Assembly (NCBI RefSeq): GCF_001650635.1 | Contig: NZ_LWQU01000075.1 | Span: forward strand, 1-59,583 | DNA length: 59,583 nucleotides | Direction of reading: 5' to 3' | From: Magnetospirillum moscoviense | GTDB lineage: Bacteria; Pseudomonadota; Alphaproteobacteria; Rhodospirillales; Magnetospirillaceae | Notes under the pieces: model-generated | What the model was told of the DNA's origin: nothing | The model's database searches: none | The model's input: only the letters and a program-made list of their open reading frames with translations | Position numbers and translations under genes: made by a program | Shown here: piece by piece, positions 1 to 8,477 of the stretch | How the letters are laid out: every line of letters starts with the position of its first letter | Numbering within the stretch: position 1 is the first letter of the stretch

Positions 1-87
1 CAAGTCATGAAAAACGCTATTCTGATGCCGCACGGTGTTGCTCCAATTCGTGTCCAGGAGACGCGCCAAACGTCTGAACACGAGTAG
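1..87 (+). CDS. 3' end of an unidentified open frame, cut by the window edge
   Basis: Frame 1 is open from the first base to a TAG at 85-87 and encodes 28 residues, with internal methionines at codons 3 and 9. I do not recognise the peptide. Base composition is clearly lower in GC than in the following 59 kb, which fits a foreign or mobile gene end, but nothing identifies it as a transposase. It may also be chance: 28 open codons is weak evidence for a gene. The sequence upstream of the window would settle this. Confidence 0.25.
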   Translation, partial: QVMKNAILMPHGVAPIRVQETRQTSEHE

Positions 88-131
88 AATCAACGCCGTG
101 CACTCAGTCCACTAAATTAAACCGGACAGCA

Positions 132-153
132 GTGGGTCAAGCCCGGCCATGAC
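132..153. repeat. Short palindromic intergenic repeat (REP-like unit)
   Basis: The stretch gtgggtcaagcccggcca followed by tgac belongs to the same family as the units at 30015-30047 and 30092-30125: a hairpin with a GTCAAG or CTTGAC core flanked by GTCA(T) and (T)GAC ends. Units of this look are scattered between genes in many alphaproteobacterial genomes. It lies downstream of the GlcG-like gene and could stabilise or end that transcript. Confidence 0.5.
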
Positions 154-198
154 AAAGTGGACAAGGTGAGACGATTGCCGAGTTTTTCCTCGAGCCTG

Positions 199-603
199 TT
201 AAGCCGGATCGGGCGCCAGGACGGCGATGCCGGCGGCGGCGATCTCGCAATCCTGGTCCTCGTGGGCGCCGGATATTCCCAACGCGCCGATCAGCTCGCC
301 CGCCACGAAGACCGGGACGCCGCCGCCGATGGGGATGAAGCCGGCGCGGCCGTTCAGCCCTTCCAGCACATGGGGCCGGTCGCCGATGCGCCCCTTCCAC
401 GCCGCCGTGGGGATGCCGAACCCGGCCGCCGTCTTGGCCTTGTCGGTCGAGATCACCACCCCGTGGAAGGGGGCGCCGTCCATGCGCAAAAGCGCCTTGG
501 GATGGCCGCCGGCATCGACCGCGACGGCGGTGATCTTCAGCCCCATCGCCTTGGCCCGGACGATTGCCGCCGTTACGGCGGCCAAAGCCTGTTCTTCGGT
601 CAT
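199..603 (-). CDS. GlcG/HbpS-family (DUF336) protein
   Basis: This 134-residue soluble protein matches the small GlcG/HbpS family in length and pattern. It has an N-terminal alpha-helical half, then a glycine-rich stretch around residues 90-112 (IPIGGGVPVFV, GELIGALGISG) and an acidic turn before a C-terminal helix. Family members bind haem or cobalamin, or accompany catabolic operons without a proven reaction. It has no signal peptide, so a cytoplasmic location is likely. It is the last gene of a leftward operon that starts with the double-HTH LysR regulator, 18 bases after the second CHR half-transporter. Its role beside aromatic catabolism genes is unknown; the family assignment is fairly safe and the function is not. 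Confidence 0.8.
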   Translation of the reverse strand: MTEEQALAAVTAAIVRAKAMGLKITAVAVDAGGHPKALLRMDGAPFHGVVISTDKAKTAAGFGIPTAAWKGRIGDRPHVLEGLNGRAGFIPIGGGVPVFVAGELIGALGISGAHEDQDCEIAAAGIAVLAPDPA

Positions 604-621
604 GTCATCTTCTCCTGTCGG

Positions 622-1158
622 TCAAACCCAGCCCATCGCCCCCGCGCCGGCGCCGGCGGCGATCAGCCATAGCGGATTAAGCCTGGTCTTCACCATCACC
701 CCCAGGGCGGCGGCGAACAGCAGGCCTTGCGCCCAATTGTGGACGGTCATGGTGGTGAGCGACCAGGCGGTGGCGCCGACCATGCCGATGGATAAGGGCA
801 TGATGGCGCGGCGGATGGTCGCCCCCCAGCCGCCCCAGCGGACCTTGGCGCCGAAATGCAGCGACGCCATGGCCAGGATCGAGGGCGGCACGATCAGCGC
901 GGTGGTGGCGGCGACGGCGCCGGTCAGGCCGGCCGCCTGCATGCCGACCAAGGTGGCGAACAACAGATTGGGGCCGGGCGCGATCTGGGCCAGGGTGAAG
1001 CATTCGACGAAGACCTGGGGCGTCATCCACGGATGGGTCTCGGTGACGAAGCGCAGCATTTCCGGGATCAGCGCCAGCACGCCGCCGCCGATGGCCATCA
1101 TCGACAGCAGGGCGAAATGCAGGAACAAGGTCACCGAGATTTCCAGATCGCTGTTCAT
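622..1158 (-). CDS. chrA: CHR-family transporter, C-terminal-type half
   Basis: This 178-residue membrane protein of the short-chain CHR family (chromate/sulfate-type transporters) has about five to six hydrophobic segments. The family signature, a proline-glycine-proline loop (IAPGPN), lies near residue 58. Short-chain CHR proteins occur as adjacent pairs that together make one transporter, and the upstream gene is the partner. The ATG at 1158 is chosen because it overlaps the stop of the upstream half by four bases (ATGA), which suggests translational coupling. Chromate efflux is the textbook role. Given the neighbours, another anion such as an organic acid cannot be excluded. Confidence 0.85.
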   Translation of the reverse strand: MNSDLEISVTLFLHFALLSMMAIGGGVLALIPEMLRFVTETHPWMTPQVFVECFTLAQIAPGPNLLFATLVGMQAAGLTGAVAATTALIVPPSILAMASLHFGAKVRWGGWGATIRRAIMPLSIGMVGATAWSLTTMTVHNWAQGLLFAAALGVMVKTRLNPLWLIAAGAGAGAMGWV

Positions 1159-1703
1159 GGCCGCTTCCCCCAATGGCCGATGGCGATGGCGGCCGTGGCC
1201 AGCACCACCATCACCGCCGGCAACGGCCAGTGCATCACGCCGACGCCGGCGAACATCGCCAAGGCGAACAACACCGGCACCGGGGCCAGCGGCAGCGAGC
1301 GGATCATCGCCAGCGCCATCGCCGCCACCATGGCGGCGGCCACCACCGACATGCCGCGAATGACGTCCTGGACCAGCGGCATGGTGCCGATTCGGGCGTA
1401 CACCACGCCCAGCGCCAGAACGACCGCCGACGGCAGCAGGACCATGCCGGTGACCGCGGCCACCGCGCCGGGGACGCCACGGCGGCGCTGGCCGATGATG
1501 ATGGCCAGGTTGCAGATGGTCGGGCCGGGCAGCATCTGGGCGAAGGCGAAGATTTCGGCGAATTCCTCGGGCGTCAGCAATTTCTTCTGCTCGACCAGCG
1601 CGCGCCGCGCCCACGGCATGACGCCGCCGAAGCCGATCAAGGCCAGCCGCGAGAACAAGACGAACAATCCCCAGACGGTGGGGTTCTCGCGGGGCTTATC
1701 CAT
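1155..1703 (-). CDS. chrA: CHR-family transporter, N-terminal-type half
   Basis: This is the first half of the split CHR transporter: 182 residues from the ATG at 1703. It shows the family pattern of an initial hydrophobic helix with a phenylalanine-glycine-glycine turn (FGGVMPW, about residue 24) and a PGP loop (MLPGPT, about residue 60). Hydrophobic segments fill the rest. The open frame extends upstream, but the added residues are proline/serine-rich and lie inside the LysR gene, so the ATG eight bases before the LysR stop is the better start. It is co-transcribed with the LysR gene upstream and the second half downstream. Substrate specificity is not visible in the sequence. Confidence 0.85.
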   Translation of the reverse strand: MDKPRENPTVWGLFVLFSRLALIGFGGVMPWARRALVEQKKLLTPEEFAEIFAFAQMLPGPTICNLAIIIGQRRRGVPGAVAAVTGMVLLPSAVVLALGVVYARIGTMPLVQDVIRGMSVVAAAMVAAMALAMIRSLPLAPVPVLFALAMFAGVGVMHWPLPAVMVVLATAAIAIGHWGKRP

Positions 1704-2958
1704 GGGCGGGGCGTCCGAAGGCGGGCAGGCCGACGGCATGCAGGCGGATGCCGTCCAGGATGGCCTGGGCGATGGGCGGCAGCAGCGCGCCATCCCGGAG
1801 CGTCAGGCCGATCTGGCGGGTGGTCTGGCCCAGCGGCACCTGCAGCTCGACCAGCACGCCCGATTCGATTTCCACCTGCAATTGGCGCGGCGACATCGCC
1901 GTCAGCATGTCGCTGCTGCCCAGCAATTGCCGCACGATGGCCAGGTCGCCGGTCTCGACCGAGGCCTCGGGCGGGGTCAGGCCCAACTCAGCGAAGGAAT
2001 CGTCGATCAGCCGGCGGCCGGGGGCGTCGGGGCGCGGCAGGATCCATTGCTCGTTCAGCAGGCTTTCCAGCGCGATCATCGGCCGGTCGGCCAATGGATG
2101 ACCGGCGCGGGCGACGATGCCGATGCGGTCCTCGAACAGCGATTCGGTCAACAGGCCGCGGCACAGCGCCTCGGACCGCAGCGCGCCGAAGATCAGGTCG
2201 ATGTCGCCGGTGCGCAGGCCCGACACCAGCACCTCATAGGGGGCCTCGACCATCTTGACCCGAATCTTGGGGAAGCGCTTCAAGGTGTGGGCGATGGCGG
2301 TGGGCAGGATGTAGGTGCGCCCCAGCGGCAGGGCGCCGATGATCACCGTGCCGGCCTGGGTGCCGGCCAGGCCCGAGATGTCGGCCTCCATGTGGCGCAA
2401 CTCGGCGAAGATGCGCTTGGCCGCCGCCACCAGCTTGTCGGCCTTGTCGCTGGCCACCATTCCCTGCGGCATGCGGTGGAACAAAGGCTGGCCGATGGCG
2501 CCCTCGATCCGAGACAGCGCCATGCTGGCGCCTGCCTGCGACATCCCCAGCTTGTCGGCCGCCGCCGACAGGTGGCGCAGTTCGGCCAGTTGTTCCAGCA
2601 TCTGCAGTTTGCGGCCGCTGAACATCAGGTTGGCCAGCACGTTGCGCGAAATCGCCCCCAGGGCGCGCGAGCGGCACAGTTCCTCGACGGTCTGCTCGGC
2701 CTGGTCGTTGATGCGGGCCGCCCGGCGCAGCACCGCCTCGCCATAGGCCGACAGCAGCATGCCGCGCGGCTTTCGTTCGAACAGCACCACGCCCAGGGCG
2801 CGTTCCAGTTCGCGGATCGAGCGGGTGATCGCCGACGAGGCCTTGAAGATGTCGTCCGACGATTTGGTGATGCTGCCGGTGGTCGCCACCGACAGGAAGG
2901 CGCGCAGATGCGTCAGCGTCAGTTCCGGCGTGATGGCGTCGGCATGGGCAATGTTCAT
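1696..2958 (-). CDS. LysR-type regulator with two tandem HTH domains
   Basis: This 420-residue protein is about 110-120 residues longer than an ordinary LysR regulator. A first winged HTH spans about residues 14-72 (LTHLRAFLSVATTGSIT, then SAITRSIRELERALG). A second occupies about 116-172 (LQMLEQLAELRHLSAAA, then ASMALSRIEGAIGQPLF). The periplasmic-binding-like effector domain follows from about 200. The start at 2958 is preferred over upstream in-frame ATGs because it precedes the first HTH closely. The gene is divergent from the TRAP/gallate operon, the classic LysR layout, so it probably controls that operon. It also heads the CHR/GlcG operon. The inducer is unknown; gallate, protocatechuate or a pathway intermediate is inferred only from position. 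Confidence 0.9.
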   Translation of the reverse strand: MNIAHADAITPELTLTHLRAFLSVATTGSITKSSDDIFKASSAITRSIRELERALGVVLFERKPRGMLLSAYGEAVLRRAARINDQAEQTVEELCRSRALGAISRNVLANLMFSGRKLQMLEQLAELRHLSAAADKLGMSQAGASMALSRIEGAIGQPLFHRMPQGMVASDKADKLVAAAKRIFAELRHMEADISGLAGTQAGTVIIGALPLGRTYILPTAIAHTLKRFPKIRVKMVEAPYEVLVSGLRTGDIDLIFGALRSEALCRGLLTESLFEDRIGIVARAGHPLADRPMIALESLLNEQWILPRPDAPGRRLIDDSFAELGLTPPEASVETGDLAIVRQLLGSSDMLTAMSPRQLQVEIESGVLVELQVPLGQTTRQIGLTLRDGALLPPIAQAILDGIRLHAVGLPAFGRPAHG

Positions 2959-3192
2959 CGAACCGAAGGCTCCAACATGACGTGCGCCCGACGAAGGCCT
3001 GTCGCACAACCTTATCTTAGGCCAACAGACGGTCCCTGTAGAAGGGACCATCACAAAAATAGAATGCAGTTTCACGAATGGGCAATGTCTTATCGGCCGA
3101 CCGGGCGCGTATAGTCACAGTCACAATAAGCGAGCTGTCGTGGGCTGATTCATGGCCGGCGGCTGACCGAAAAGGCAGGAGGAGGACAGTCC
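2959..3192. promoter_or_regulatory. Divergent control region between the LysR operon and the TRAP/gallate operon
   Basis: This 234-base region separates two divergent operons. It contains a hairpin-like dyad, GGTCCCT at 3031-3037 and AGGGACC at 3043-3049. A direct repeat of GTCAC lies at 3114-3118 and 3120-3124. A purine-rich ribosome binding site (aggaggagg) lies just before the dctP start. GTCAC/GTGAC elements also occur upstream of ligU, so a shared regulator is possible. Promoter hexamers are not clear enough to place. Confidence 0.55.
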
Positions 3193-4224
3193 ATGTTCAG
3201 GAAGATGTTGGGGGCCGCGATGGCGGTCGCCGTGATGGGTGGCGCTTCAGGTGCCGATGCCCAGGAAGTGACCTTGAAGGTGCACCACTTTCTTGGGCCG
3301 CAGGCGCCGCAACACGCCGCCGTCCTGGCGCCCTGGTGCGACAAGCTGGCCAAGGAATCGAACGACAAGCTGAAGTGCCAGATCTTTCCGGCCATGCAAT
3401 TGGGCGGCACGCCGCCTCAGCTTTACGATCAGGCCCGCGACGGCATCGCCGACGTCATCCTGGTCCTGGCCGGCTATGCCGCCAACCGCTTCCCGCGCAT
3501 GGAAGTGTTCGAGCTGCCCTTCATGATGACCAACGCCGAGGCCACCAGCCGCGCCGCCTGGGATTACCAAGAGACCCTGGCCAAGGACGAGTTCGCCGAG
3601 ACCAAGCTGCTGGCGACCTTCGTGCACGGTCCGGGCAACATCTACACCACCAAGAAGAAGATCGAGAAGCTGGACGACTTCAAGGGTCTGAAGCTGCGCG
3701 CGCCGACGCGCCAGACCAACAAGCTTTTGGCGATGATGGGGGCTTCGCCGGTCGGCATGCCGGTGCCGGCGGTGCCCGAGGCCATCTCCAAGGGCGTCAT
3801 CGACGGCGCGGTCATTCCCTACGAGGTTGCCCCCGCCATCAAGATGAACGAGCTGGTCAAGCACACCGCCGAGACCGACCGGTCCTACAACGCGCTTTAT
3901 ACCGCGGTGTTCCTGGTGGCGATGAACAAGGCCAAGTACGATTCGCTGCCGGCCGACCTGAAGAAGGTGCTGGACGCCAATTCGGGCGGCGAGGTGTCGG
4001 GCATGTTCGGCAAGGCCATGCTGGCCGCCGACGCGCCGGCCAAGGAAAAGATGCTGGCCTCGGGCGTCGAGATCAACGTGATCCCTGCCGCCGAGCTCGA
4101 CAAGTGGAAGAAGGCGTCGGACGCCCTGGATGATGCCTGGGTCAAGGACATGGATGCCAAGGGCTTCGACGGCAAGAAGCTGCTGCAATCGGCCCAGGAC
4201 CTGACCAAGAAGTATACCAAGTAG
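3193..4224 (+). CDS. dctP: TRAP transporter solute-binding protein (DctP family), probable aromatic-acid uptake
   Basis: This 343-residue protein has a Sec-type signal peptide of about 23 residues (MFRKMLG start, cleavage after GADA). The mature part has the DctP fold and includes the conserved loop KGLKLRAPTRQTNKLLAMMGA at about residues 174-194, which holds the arginine that binds the substrate carboxylate. It is periplasmic and delivers substrate to the DctQM membrane unit encoded next. The strong AGGAGG-type site fixes the start. Its operon continues into gallate dioxygenase, ligJ and ligK, so protocatechuate, gallate, 4-hydroxybenzoate or a related acid is the likely cargo. That is inference from context; the sequence alone does not give the ligand. 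Confidence 0.9.
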   Translation: MFRKMLGAAMAVAVMGGASGADAQEVTLKVHHFLGPQAPQHAAVLAPWCDKLAKESNDKLKCQIFPAMQLGGTPPQLYDQARDGIADVILVLAGYAANRFPRMEVFELPFMMTNAEATSRAAWDYQETLAKDEFAETKLLATFVHGPGNIYTTKKKIEKLDDFKGLKLRAPTRQTNKLLAMMGASPVGMPVPAVPEAISKGVIDGAVIPYEVAPAIKMNELVKHTAETDRSYNALYTAVFLVAMNKAKYDSLPADLKKVLDANSGGEVSGMFGKAMLAADAPAKEKMLASGVEINVIPAAELDKWKKASDALDDAWVKDMDAKGFDGKKLLQSAQDLTKKYTK

Positions 4225-4234
4225 ACGCTGACCC

Positions 4235-4259
4235 GGGGGCGGTCCTTGGGGTCGCCCCC
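4235..4259 (+). terminator. Intercistronic hairpin after dctP
   Basis: GGGGGCG at 4235-4241 pairs with CGCCCCC at 4253-4259 around an 11-base loop, and only a short mixed sequence follows. Hairpins here are common in TRAP operons. They either stabilise the upstream message or partly terminate it, so that the binding protein is made in excess over the membrane subunits. The lack of a good T-run argues against full termination. Confidence 0.55.
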
Positions 4260-4282
4260 TTCCCAATCATCAGGAGGGTGTC

Positions 4283-4804
4283 ATGGCTGACGCCATTTAC
4301 ACCGAGACGGACACGCAATACGGTCCGATCGGAAGGGTGCTCGACGCCCTGTCCAAGGCCTTCGCCATCGCGGCGGGAATCGTGTTGACGGTGCTGGCGA
4401 TCTTGTCGTTGGTCAGCATCATCGGGCGCTCGGCCTTCGCCATGCCGGTGATGGGCGATTACGAACTGGTGCAGATCATGTCGGCGGTGGCCGTGGCCAT
4501 GTCGCTGCCCTTCTGCCAGATGGTGCGCGGTCATGTGATCGTCGATTTCTTCACCCATAATTGCCCGCCCAAAATCAACCGCTTCATGGACCTGATCGCC
4601 AACCTGCTGCTGTGCCTGGGGGCGTTCCTGTTCGCTTGGCGCAACGCGGTCGGCCTGATGGAGCTCAGGAAGTCGGGCGACGCCTCTATGCTGCTCGATA
4701 TCCCCACTTGGGTCGGCTACGTCCCCTTCATCCTGTCCTTCGCCCTGCTGGGCTGCACCGCGCTGTATTCGGCCTGGGAAGATTTCACCGGAGAGCGCAA
4801 ATGA
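4283..4804 (+). CDS. dctQ: TRAP transporter small permease (DctQ)
   Basis: This 173-residue membrane protein has four predicted transmembrane helices (about residues 25-50, 60-80, 95-118 and 140-160), the standard DctQ architecture. It pairs with the large permease DctM to form the sodium-driven TRAP membrane unit. A good AGGAGG lies a few bases before the ATG. The stop overlaps the dctM start (ATGA at 4801-4804), indicating translational coupling. DctQ sequences are poorly conserved, so the assignment rests on size, helix pattern and position between dctP and dctM. Confidence 0.88.
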   Translation: MADAIYTETDTQYGPIGRVLDALSKAFAIAAGIVLTVLAILSLVSIIGRSAFAMPVMGDYELVQIMSAVAVAMSLPFCQMVRGHVIVDFFTHNCPPKINRFMDLIANLLLCLGAFLFAWRNAVGLMELRKSGDASMLLDIPTWVGYVPFILSFALLGCTALYSAWEDFTGERK

Positions 4805-6117
4805 GCGGTATCGAGTACGGCCTGATCATCGGCGGCCTGATGATCCTGCTGCTGGCGCTACGCGTCCATATCGGTGGCGCGATGCTGATCGCCGGTAGCA
4901 TCGGCTATTACTGGTTCAGCGGCGCCGATCCGGTCTTGAGTTACTTCAAGCACGCGGCCTATGCCCGCTTTTCGGTCTACGATCTGTCGGTGGTGCCCCT
5001 CTTCCTGCTGATGGGCCAGTTCGCCACCCATGGTGGCCTGTCCAAGGCGCTGTTCAAGGCCGGCAACGCCATGATCGGCCATTGGCGCGGCGGCATGGCC
5101 ATGGCCGGCGTCTCGGCCTGCGCCGGCTTCGGCGCCATCTGCGGCTCGTCGCTGGCCACCGCCGCCACCATGGCCCAGGTGGCCCTGCCGGAGCTGCGCA
5201 GCCACGGCTATTCGCCGCGCCTGGCCGGCGCCGCCCTGGCCGCCGGCGGCACGCTGGGCATCCTGATCCCGCCGTCGGTGCCGCTGGTGATCTATGCCAT
5301 CCTGACGGAACAAAGCATCGGCAAGCTGTTCATGGCCGCCTTCGTGCCCGGCATCATCGCGGCGCTGGGCTATATGGCGGTGATCTCGATCATCGCGCGC
5401 CTGTCGCCGGGCGACGCCCCGGCCGGCGACCGTTTCAGCTGGGGCCAGCGTCTGCAGGCCATCATCGACACCTGGCCGGTCATCTTGATCTTCGCCGTGG
5501 TGATCATCGGCATCTATGGCGGCTGGTTCACCCCCACCGAGGCGGCCTCGGTCGGCACCGTCGCCACCGCCTTCGTCGCCTGGAACTCGGGTGGCCTGAA
5601 GGGCAGGGGCTTCCTGGAATGCGTCTACGGCGCCGCCAAGGCCACCGGCATGATTTTCCTGATCCTGCTGGGCGCCGACGTGCTGAACGTGTTCCTGGCG
5701 CTGACCCAGATGCCGGCCGAACTGGCCCGGTGGGTGGTCGGGTTGAACCTGCCGCCCCTGATGATCATCTTCACCATCATCGCCATCTACCTGTTCCTGG
5801 GCTGCATCATGGACAGCCTGTCGATGCTGATGCTGACCATTCCGATCTTCTTCCCGATCATCGTCGGCACCGATTTCTGGGGCATGGAGCTGGAACCCAA
5901 GGCGATCTGGTTCGGTATCGTTGCCCTGATGACGGTGGAAATCGGTCTGATCACGCCGCCGGTCGGGATGAACGTCTACATCATCAGCTCGATGGCCAAG
6001 GACATTCCCATGAAGGAGGTGTTCAAGGGCATCGTGCCGTTCCTGTGCTCGGACTTGGCGCGCATCGTTTTGCTGGTGTTCTTCCCCGGAATCACGCTGA
6101 TCGCGCTTAACTTCTAG
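4801..6117 (+). CDS. dctM: TRAP transporter large permease (DctM)
   Basis: This 438-residue integral membrane protein has about twelve hydrophobic segments typical of DctM. Glycine/serine-rich re-entrant regions are visible near residues 95-150 (GFGAICGSSLATAATM, then AAGGTLGILIPPSVPLVIYA), and a second such pair lies in the C-terminal half (GCIMDSLSMLMLTIPIFFP, LITPPVGMN). These are hallmark motifs of the ion transporter superfamily fold. The start at 4801 is used rather than the long upstream extension because it gives the normal DctM N-terminus and overlaps the dctQ stop. It completes the transporter made with DctP and DctQ and lies 11 bases before the gallate dioxygenase gene. Confidence 0.93.
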   Translation: MSGIEYGLIIGGLMILLLALRVHIGGAMLIAGSIGYYWFSGADPVLSYFKHAAYARFSVYDLSVVPLFLLMGQFATHGGLSKALFKAGNAMIGHWRGGMAMAGVSACAGFGAICGSSLATAATMAQVALPELRSHGYSPRLAGAALAAGGTLGILIPPSVPLVIYAILTEQSIGKLFMAAFVPGIIAALGYMAVISIIARLSPGDAPAGDRFSWGQRLQAIIDTWPVILIFAVVIIGIYGGWFTPTEAASVGTVATAFVAWNSGGLKGRGFLECVYGAAKATGMIFLILLGADVLNVFLALTQMPAELARWVVGLNLPPLMIIFTIIAIYLFLGCIMDSLSMLMLTIPIFFPIIVGTDFWGMELEPKAIWFGIVALMTVEIGLITPPVGMNVYIISSMAKDIPMKEVFKGIVPFLCSDLARIVLLVFFPGITLIALNF

Positions 6118-6128
6118 GAGAGCGTTTC

Positions 6129-7424
6129 ATGGCCCGCATCATCGGCGGCATCGCCTGTTCCCATACGCCGACCATCGGTTTCGCCGTCGATGGCGACAAG
6201 CGCAACGACCCGGTGTGGAAGCCGATCTTCGACGGCTTCGAGCCGGCCCGCCAATGGCTGGCCGACACCAAGCCCGACGTGTTGTTCATGATCTTCAACG
6301 ATCATGTCACCTCGTTCTTCTTCGACCATTATTCGGCCTTCACGCTGGGCATCGACAGCCAGTACGGCGTCGCCGACGAAGGCGGGGGCGCGCGTGACCT
6401 GCCGCCGGTGCCGGCCCATGCGGCGCTGGCCCAGCATATCGGCGCCTCGCTGATGGCCGACGAGTTCGACATGTCGTTCTTCCAGGACAAGAAGCTGGAC
6501 CATGGCAGCCTGTCGCCGCTGTCGATATTGTGCGACCATCCCGACGGTTCCTGGCCCATCCCGATCGTGCCGCTGGCGGTCGGCGTGCTGCAATTTCCGG
6601 TGCCGTCGGCCAAACGCTGCTGGAAGCTGGGCAAGGCTTTGCGCCGCGCGGTGGAAAGCTACCCCGAGGATCTGAAGGTCGCGGTGATCGCCACCGGCGG
6701 CCTGTCGCATCAGGTCCATGGCGCCCGGGCCGGCTTCACCAACCAGGAATGGGACCACCAGTTCCTTGACTTGTTCGAGAAGGACCCCGAGGCCCTGACC
6801 CGGCTGACCATCGCCGATCTGGCCGAACTGGGCGGCGTCGAAGGCGCCGAGGTGATCATGTGGCTGATCATGCGCGGCGCGCTGTCGGCCGGCATCAAGA
6901 AGCTGCACCAATCCTATACACTGCCATCGATGACCGGCATCGCCGTCGCGGTTTATGAGAACCAGGACCAGATGCTGCCCAAGGACAAGGAAGCCGAACA
7001 GCGCGCCCATATCGGGCACCAACTGGCCGGGGCCGAGCAGATCGCCGGCATCCATCCCTTCACCCTGGCGACCAGCGTCAGGGCTTACCGCCTCAACAAG
7101 TTCCTGCACCGCATGATCGAGCCCGATCATCGCCAGCGTTTCCTGGCCGACCCCGAAGGCGCCTTCGCCGAATGGGGCCTGACCGAGGAAGAGAGTGACA
7201 TGGTGCGCCGCCGCGACTGGGACGCGTTGATCCGTTACGGCGTGATTTTCTTCATGCTGGAAAAGCTGGGCGCGGTGGTCGGTGTTTCGAACCTGCACAT
7301 CTATGCCGCCATGCGCGGCGAAACGCTGGAGCAGTTCCTGGCCACCCGCAACCAGCCGACCGCCCTTTACTCGGTCGCCGGCAAGGAGGGCATGAAGGAC
7401 CTGAAGTGGGACAAGGCCAGTTAA
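6129..7424 (+). CDS. desB: Gallate dioxygenase (DesB/GalA type)
   Basis: This 431-residue extradiol ring-cleavage enzyme of the LigB (type II) superfamily converts gallate to 4-oxalomesaconate using Fe(II) and O2. The N-terminal catalytic part (about 1-280) contains the iron ligand histidines at residue 12 (CSHTPTIG) and residue 59 (FNDHVTSFF), the catalytic histidine in GGLSHQ, and a conserved EGAEVIMWLIMRGAL segment. A LigA-like domain is fused at the C-terminus (about 310-420: LHRMIEPDHRQRF, YGVIFFMLEKLG). This fusion separates gallate dioxygenases from the two-subunit LigAB enzyme encoded at 10.4-11.6 kb. The product feeds directly into LigJ, encoded next. 3-O-methylgallate activity is possible but less likely, given overall resemblance to DesB. 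Confidence 0.92.
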   Translation: MARIIGGIACSHTPTIGFAVDGDKRNDPVWKPIFDGFEPARQWLADTKPDVLFMIFNDHVTSFFFDHYSAFTLGIDSQYGVADEGGGARDLPPVPAHAALAQHIGASLMADEFDMSFFQDKKLDHGSLSPLSILCDHPDGSWPIPIVPLAVGVLQFPVPSAKRCWKLGKALRRAVESYPEDLKVAVIATGGLSHQVHGARAGFTNQEWDHQFLDLFEKDPEALTRLTIADLAELGGVEGAEVIMWLIMRGALSAGIKKLHQSYTLPSMTGIAVAVYENQDQMLPKDKEAEQRAHIGHQLAGAEQIAGIHPFTLATSVRAYRLNKFLHRMIEPDHRQRFLADPEGAFAEWGLTEEESDMVRRRDWDALIRYGVIFFMLEKLGAVVGVSNLHIYAAMRGETLEQFLATRNQPTALYSVAGKEGMKDLKWDKAS

Positions 7425-7446
7425 GAACAATAACAGGACGACCATC

Positions 7447-8475
7447 ATGATCATCGATATCCACGGGCACTACACCACGGCACCCAAGGCGCTGGAGGAC
7501 TGGCGCAACCGCCAGGTCGCCGGCCTGAAGGACCCAAGCCAGGCACCGAAAGTGTCCGAGCTGACCATCAGCGACGACGAATTGCGCGAAAGCATCGAGA
7601 CCAACCAGTTGGCCAAGATGAAGGAACGCGGGTCGGACCTGACGGTGTTCTCGCCCCGGGCCAGCTTCATGGCCCACCATATCGGTGATTTCGCCACCAG
7701 CTCGACCTGGGCCGCCATCTGCAACGAGCTGTGCGCCCGCGTCGCCCAACTGTTTCCCGACAATTTCATCGGGGCGGCGATGCTGCCGCAATCGCCGGGA
7801 ATCGATCCCAAGACCTGCATCCCCGAGATCGAGACGTGCGTCAAGGATTACGGCTTCGTCGCCATCAACCTCAATCCCGACCCGTCGGGCGGGCACTGGA
7901 CCTCGCCGCCCTTGTCCGATCGCCATTGGTACCCGATCTACGAGGCGATGGTCGAATACGAGCTGCCGGCCATGGTCCACGTCTCGACCTCGTGCAATGC
8001 CTGCTTCCACACCACCGGGGCGCATTACCTGAACGCCGACACCACCGCCTTCATGCAGTGCCTGACATCGGACCTGTTCAAGGACTTCCCGACCTTGAAG
8101 TTCATCATCCCCCATGGCGGCGGCGCGGTGCCCTATCATTGGGGCCGCTTCCGGGGCCTGGCGCAGGAGCTGAAGAAGCCGCACCTGCGCGAACACTTGC
8201 TCAACAACATCTTCTTCGACACCTGCGTCTACCATCAGCCGGGCATCGACTTGCTGACCAAGGTCATCCCGGTCGACAACATCTTGTTCGCGTCCGAGAT
8301 GATCGGGGCGGTGCGGGGCATCGACCCCGAGACCGGGCATTATTACGACGACACCAAGCGCTATATCGAGGCGACGCTGAACCTGTCGGCCGAGGACCGC
8401 TATAAGGTCTATGAAGGCAATGCGCGCCGCGTTTATCCCCGCCTGGACCGGGCGTTGAAGGCGAAAGGGCTTTGA
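7447..8475 (+). CDS. ligJ: 4-oxalomesaconate hydratase (LigJ)
   Basis: This 342-residue enzyme of the amidohydrolase superfamily has almost exactly the length of LigJ. Metal-binding histidines are visible in the N-terminal DIHGHYTT motif (residues 6 and 8), with further conserved segments [31 protein letters not shown] and [11 protein letters not shown]. It hydrates the isomerised oxalomesaconate to 4-carboxy-4-hydroxy-2-oxoadipate in the cytoplasm. It lies 22 bases after the gallate dioxygenase gene and is followed directly by ligK, so the lower pathway is co-expressed with gallate cleavage. It must also serve the protocatechuate branch encoded on the other strand. Confidence 0.93.
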   Translation: MIIDIHGHYTTAPKALEDWRNRQVAGLKDPSQAPKVSELTISDDELRESIETNQLAKMKERGSDLTVFSPRASFMAHHIGDFATSSTWAAICNELCARVAQLFPDNFIGAAMLPQSPGIDPKTCIPEIETCVKDYGFVAINLNPDPSGGHWTSPPLSDRHWYPIYEAMVEYELPAMVHVSTSCNACFHTTGAHYLNADTTAFMQCLTSDLFKDFPTLKFIIPHGGGAVPYHWGRFRGLAQELKKPHLREHLLNNIFFDTCVYHQPGIDLLTKVIPVDNILFASEMIGAVRGIDPETGHYYDDTKRYIEATLNLSAEDRYKVYEGNARRVYPRLDRALKAKGL

Positions 8476-8477
8476 GC

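Noticed and set aside
856-3114. Very long plus-strand open frame opposite the CHR and LysR genes
   Set aside because: The His/Gln/Arg-rich translation is typical of antisense reading of high-GC genes; the minus-strand genes show clear family motifs.
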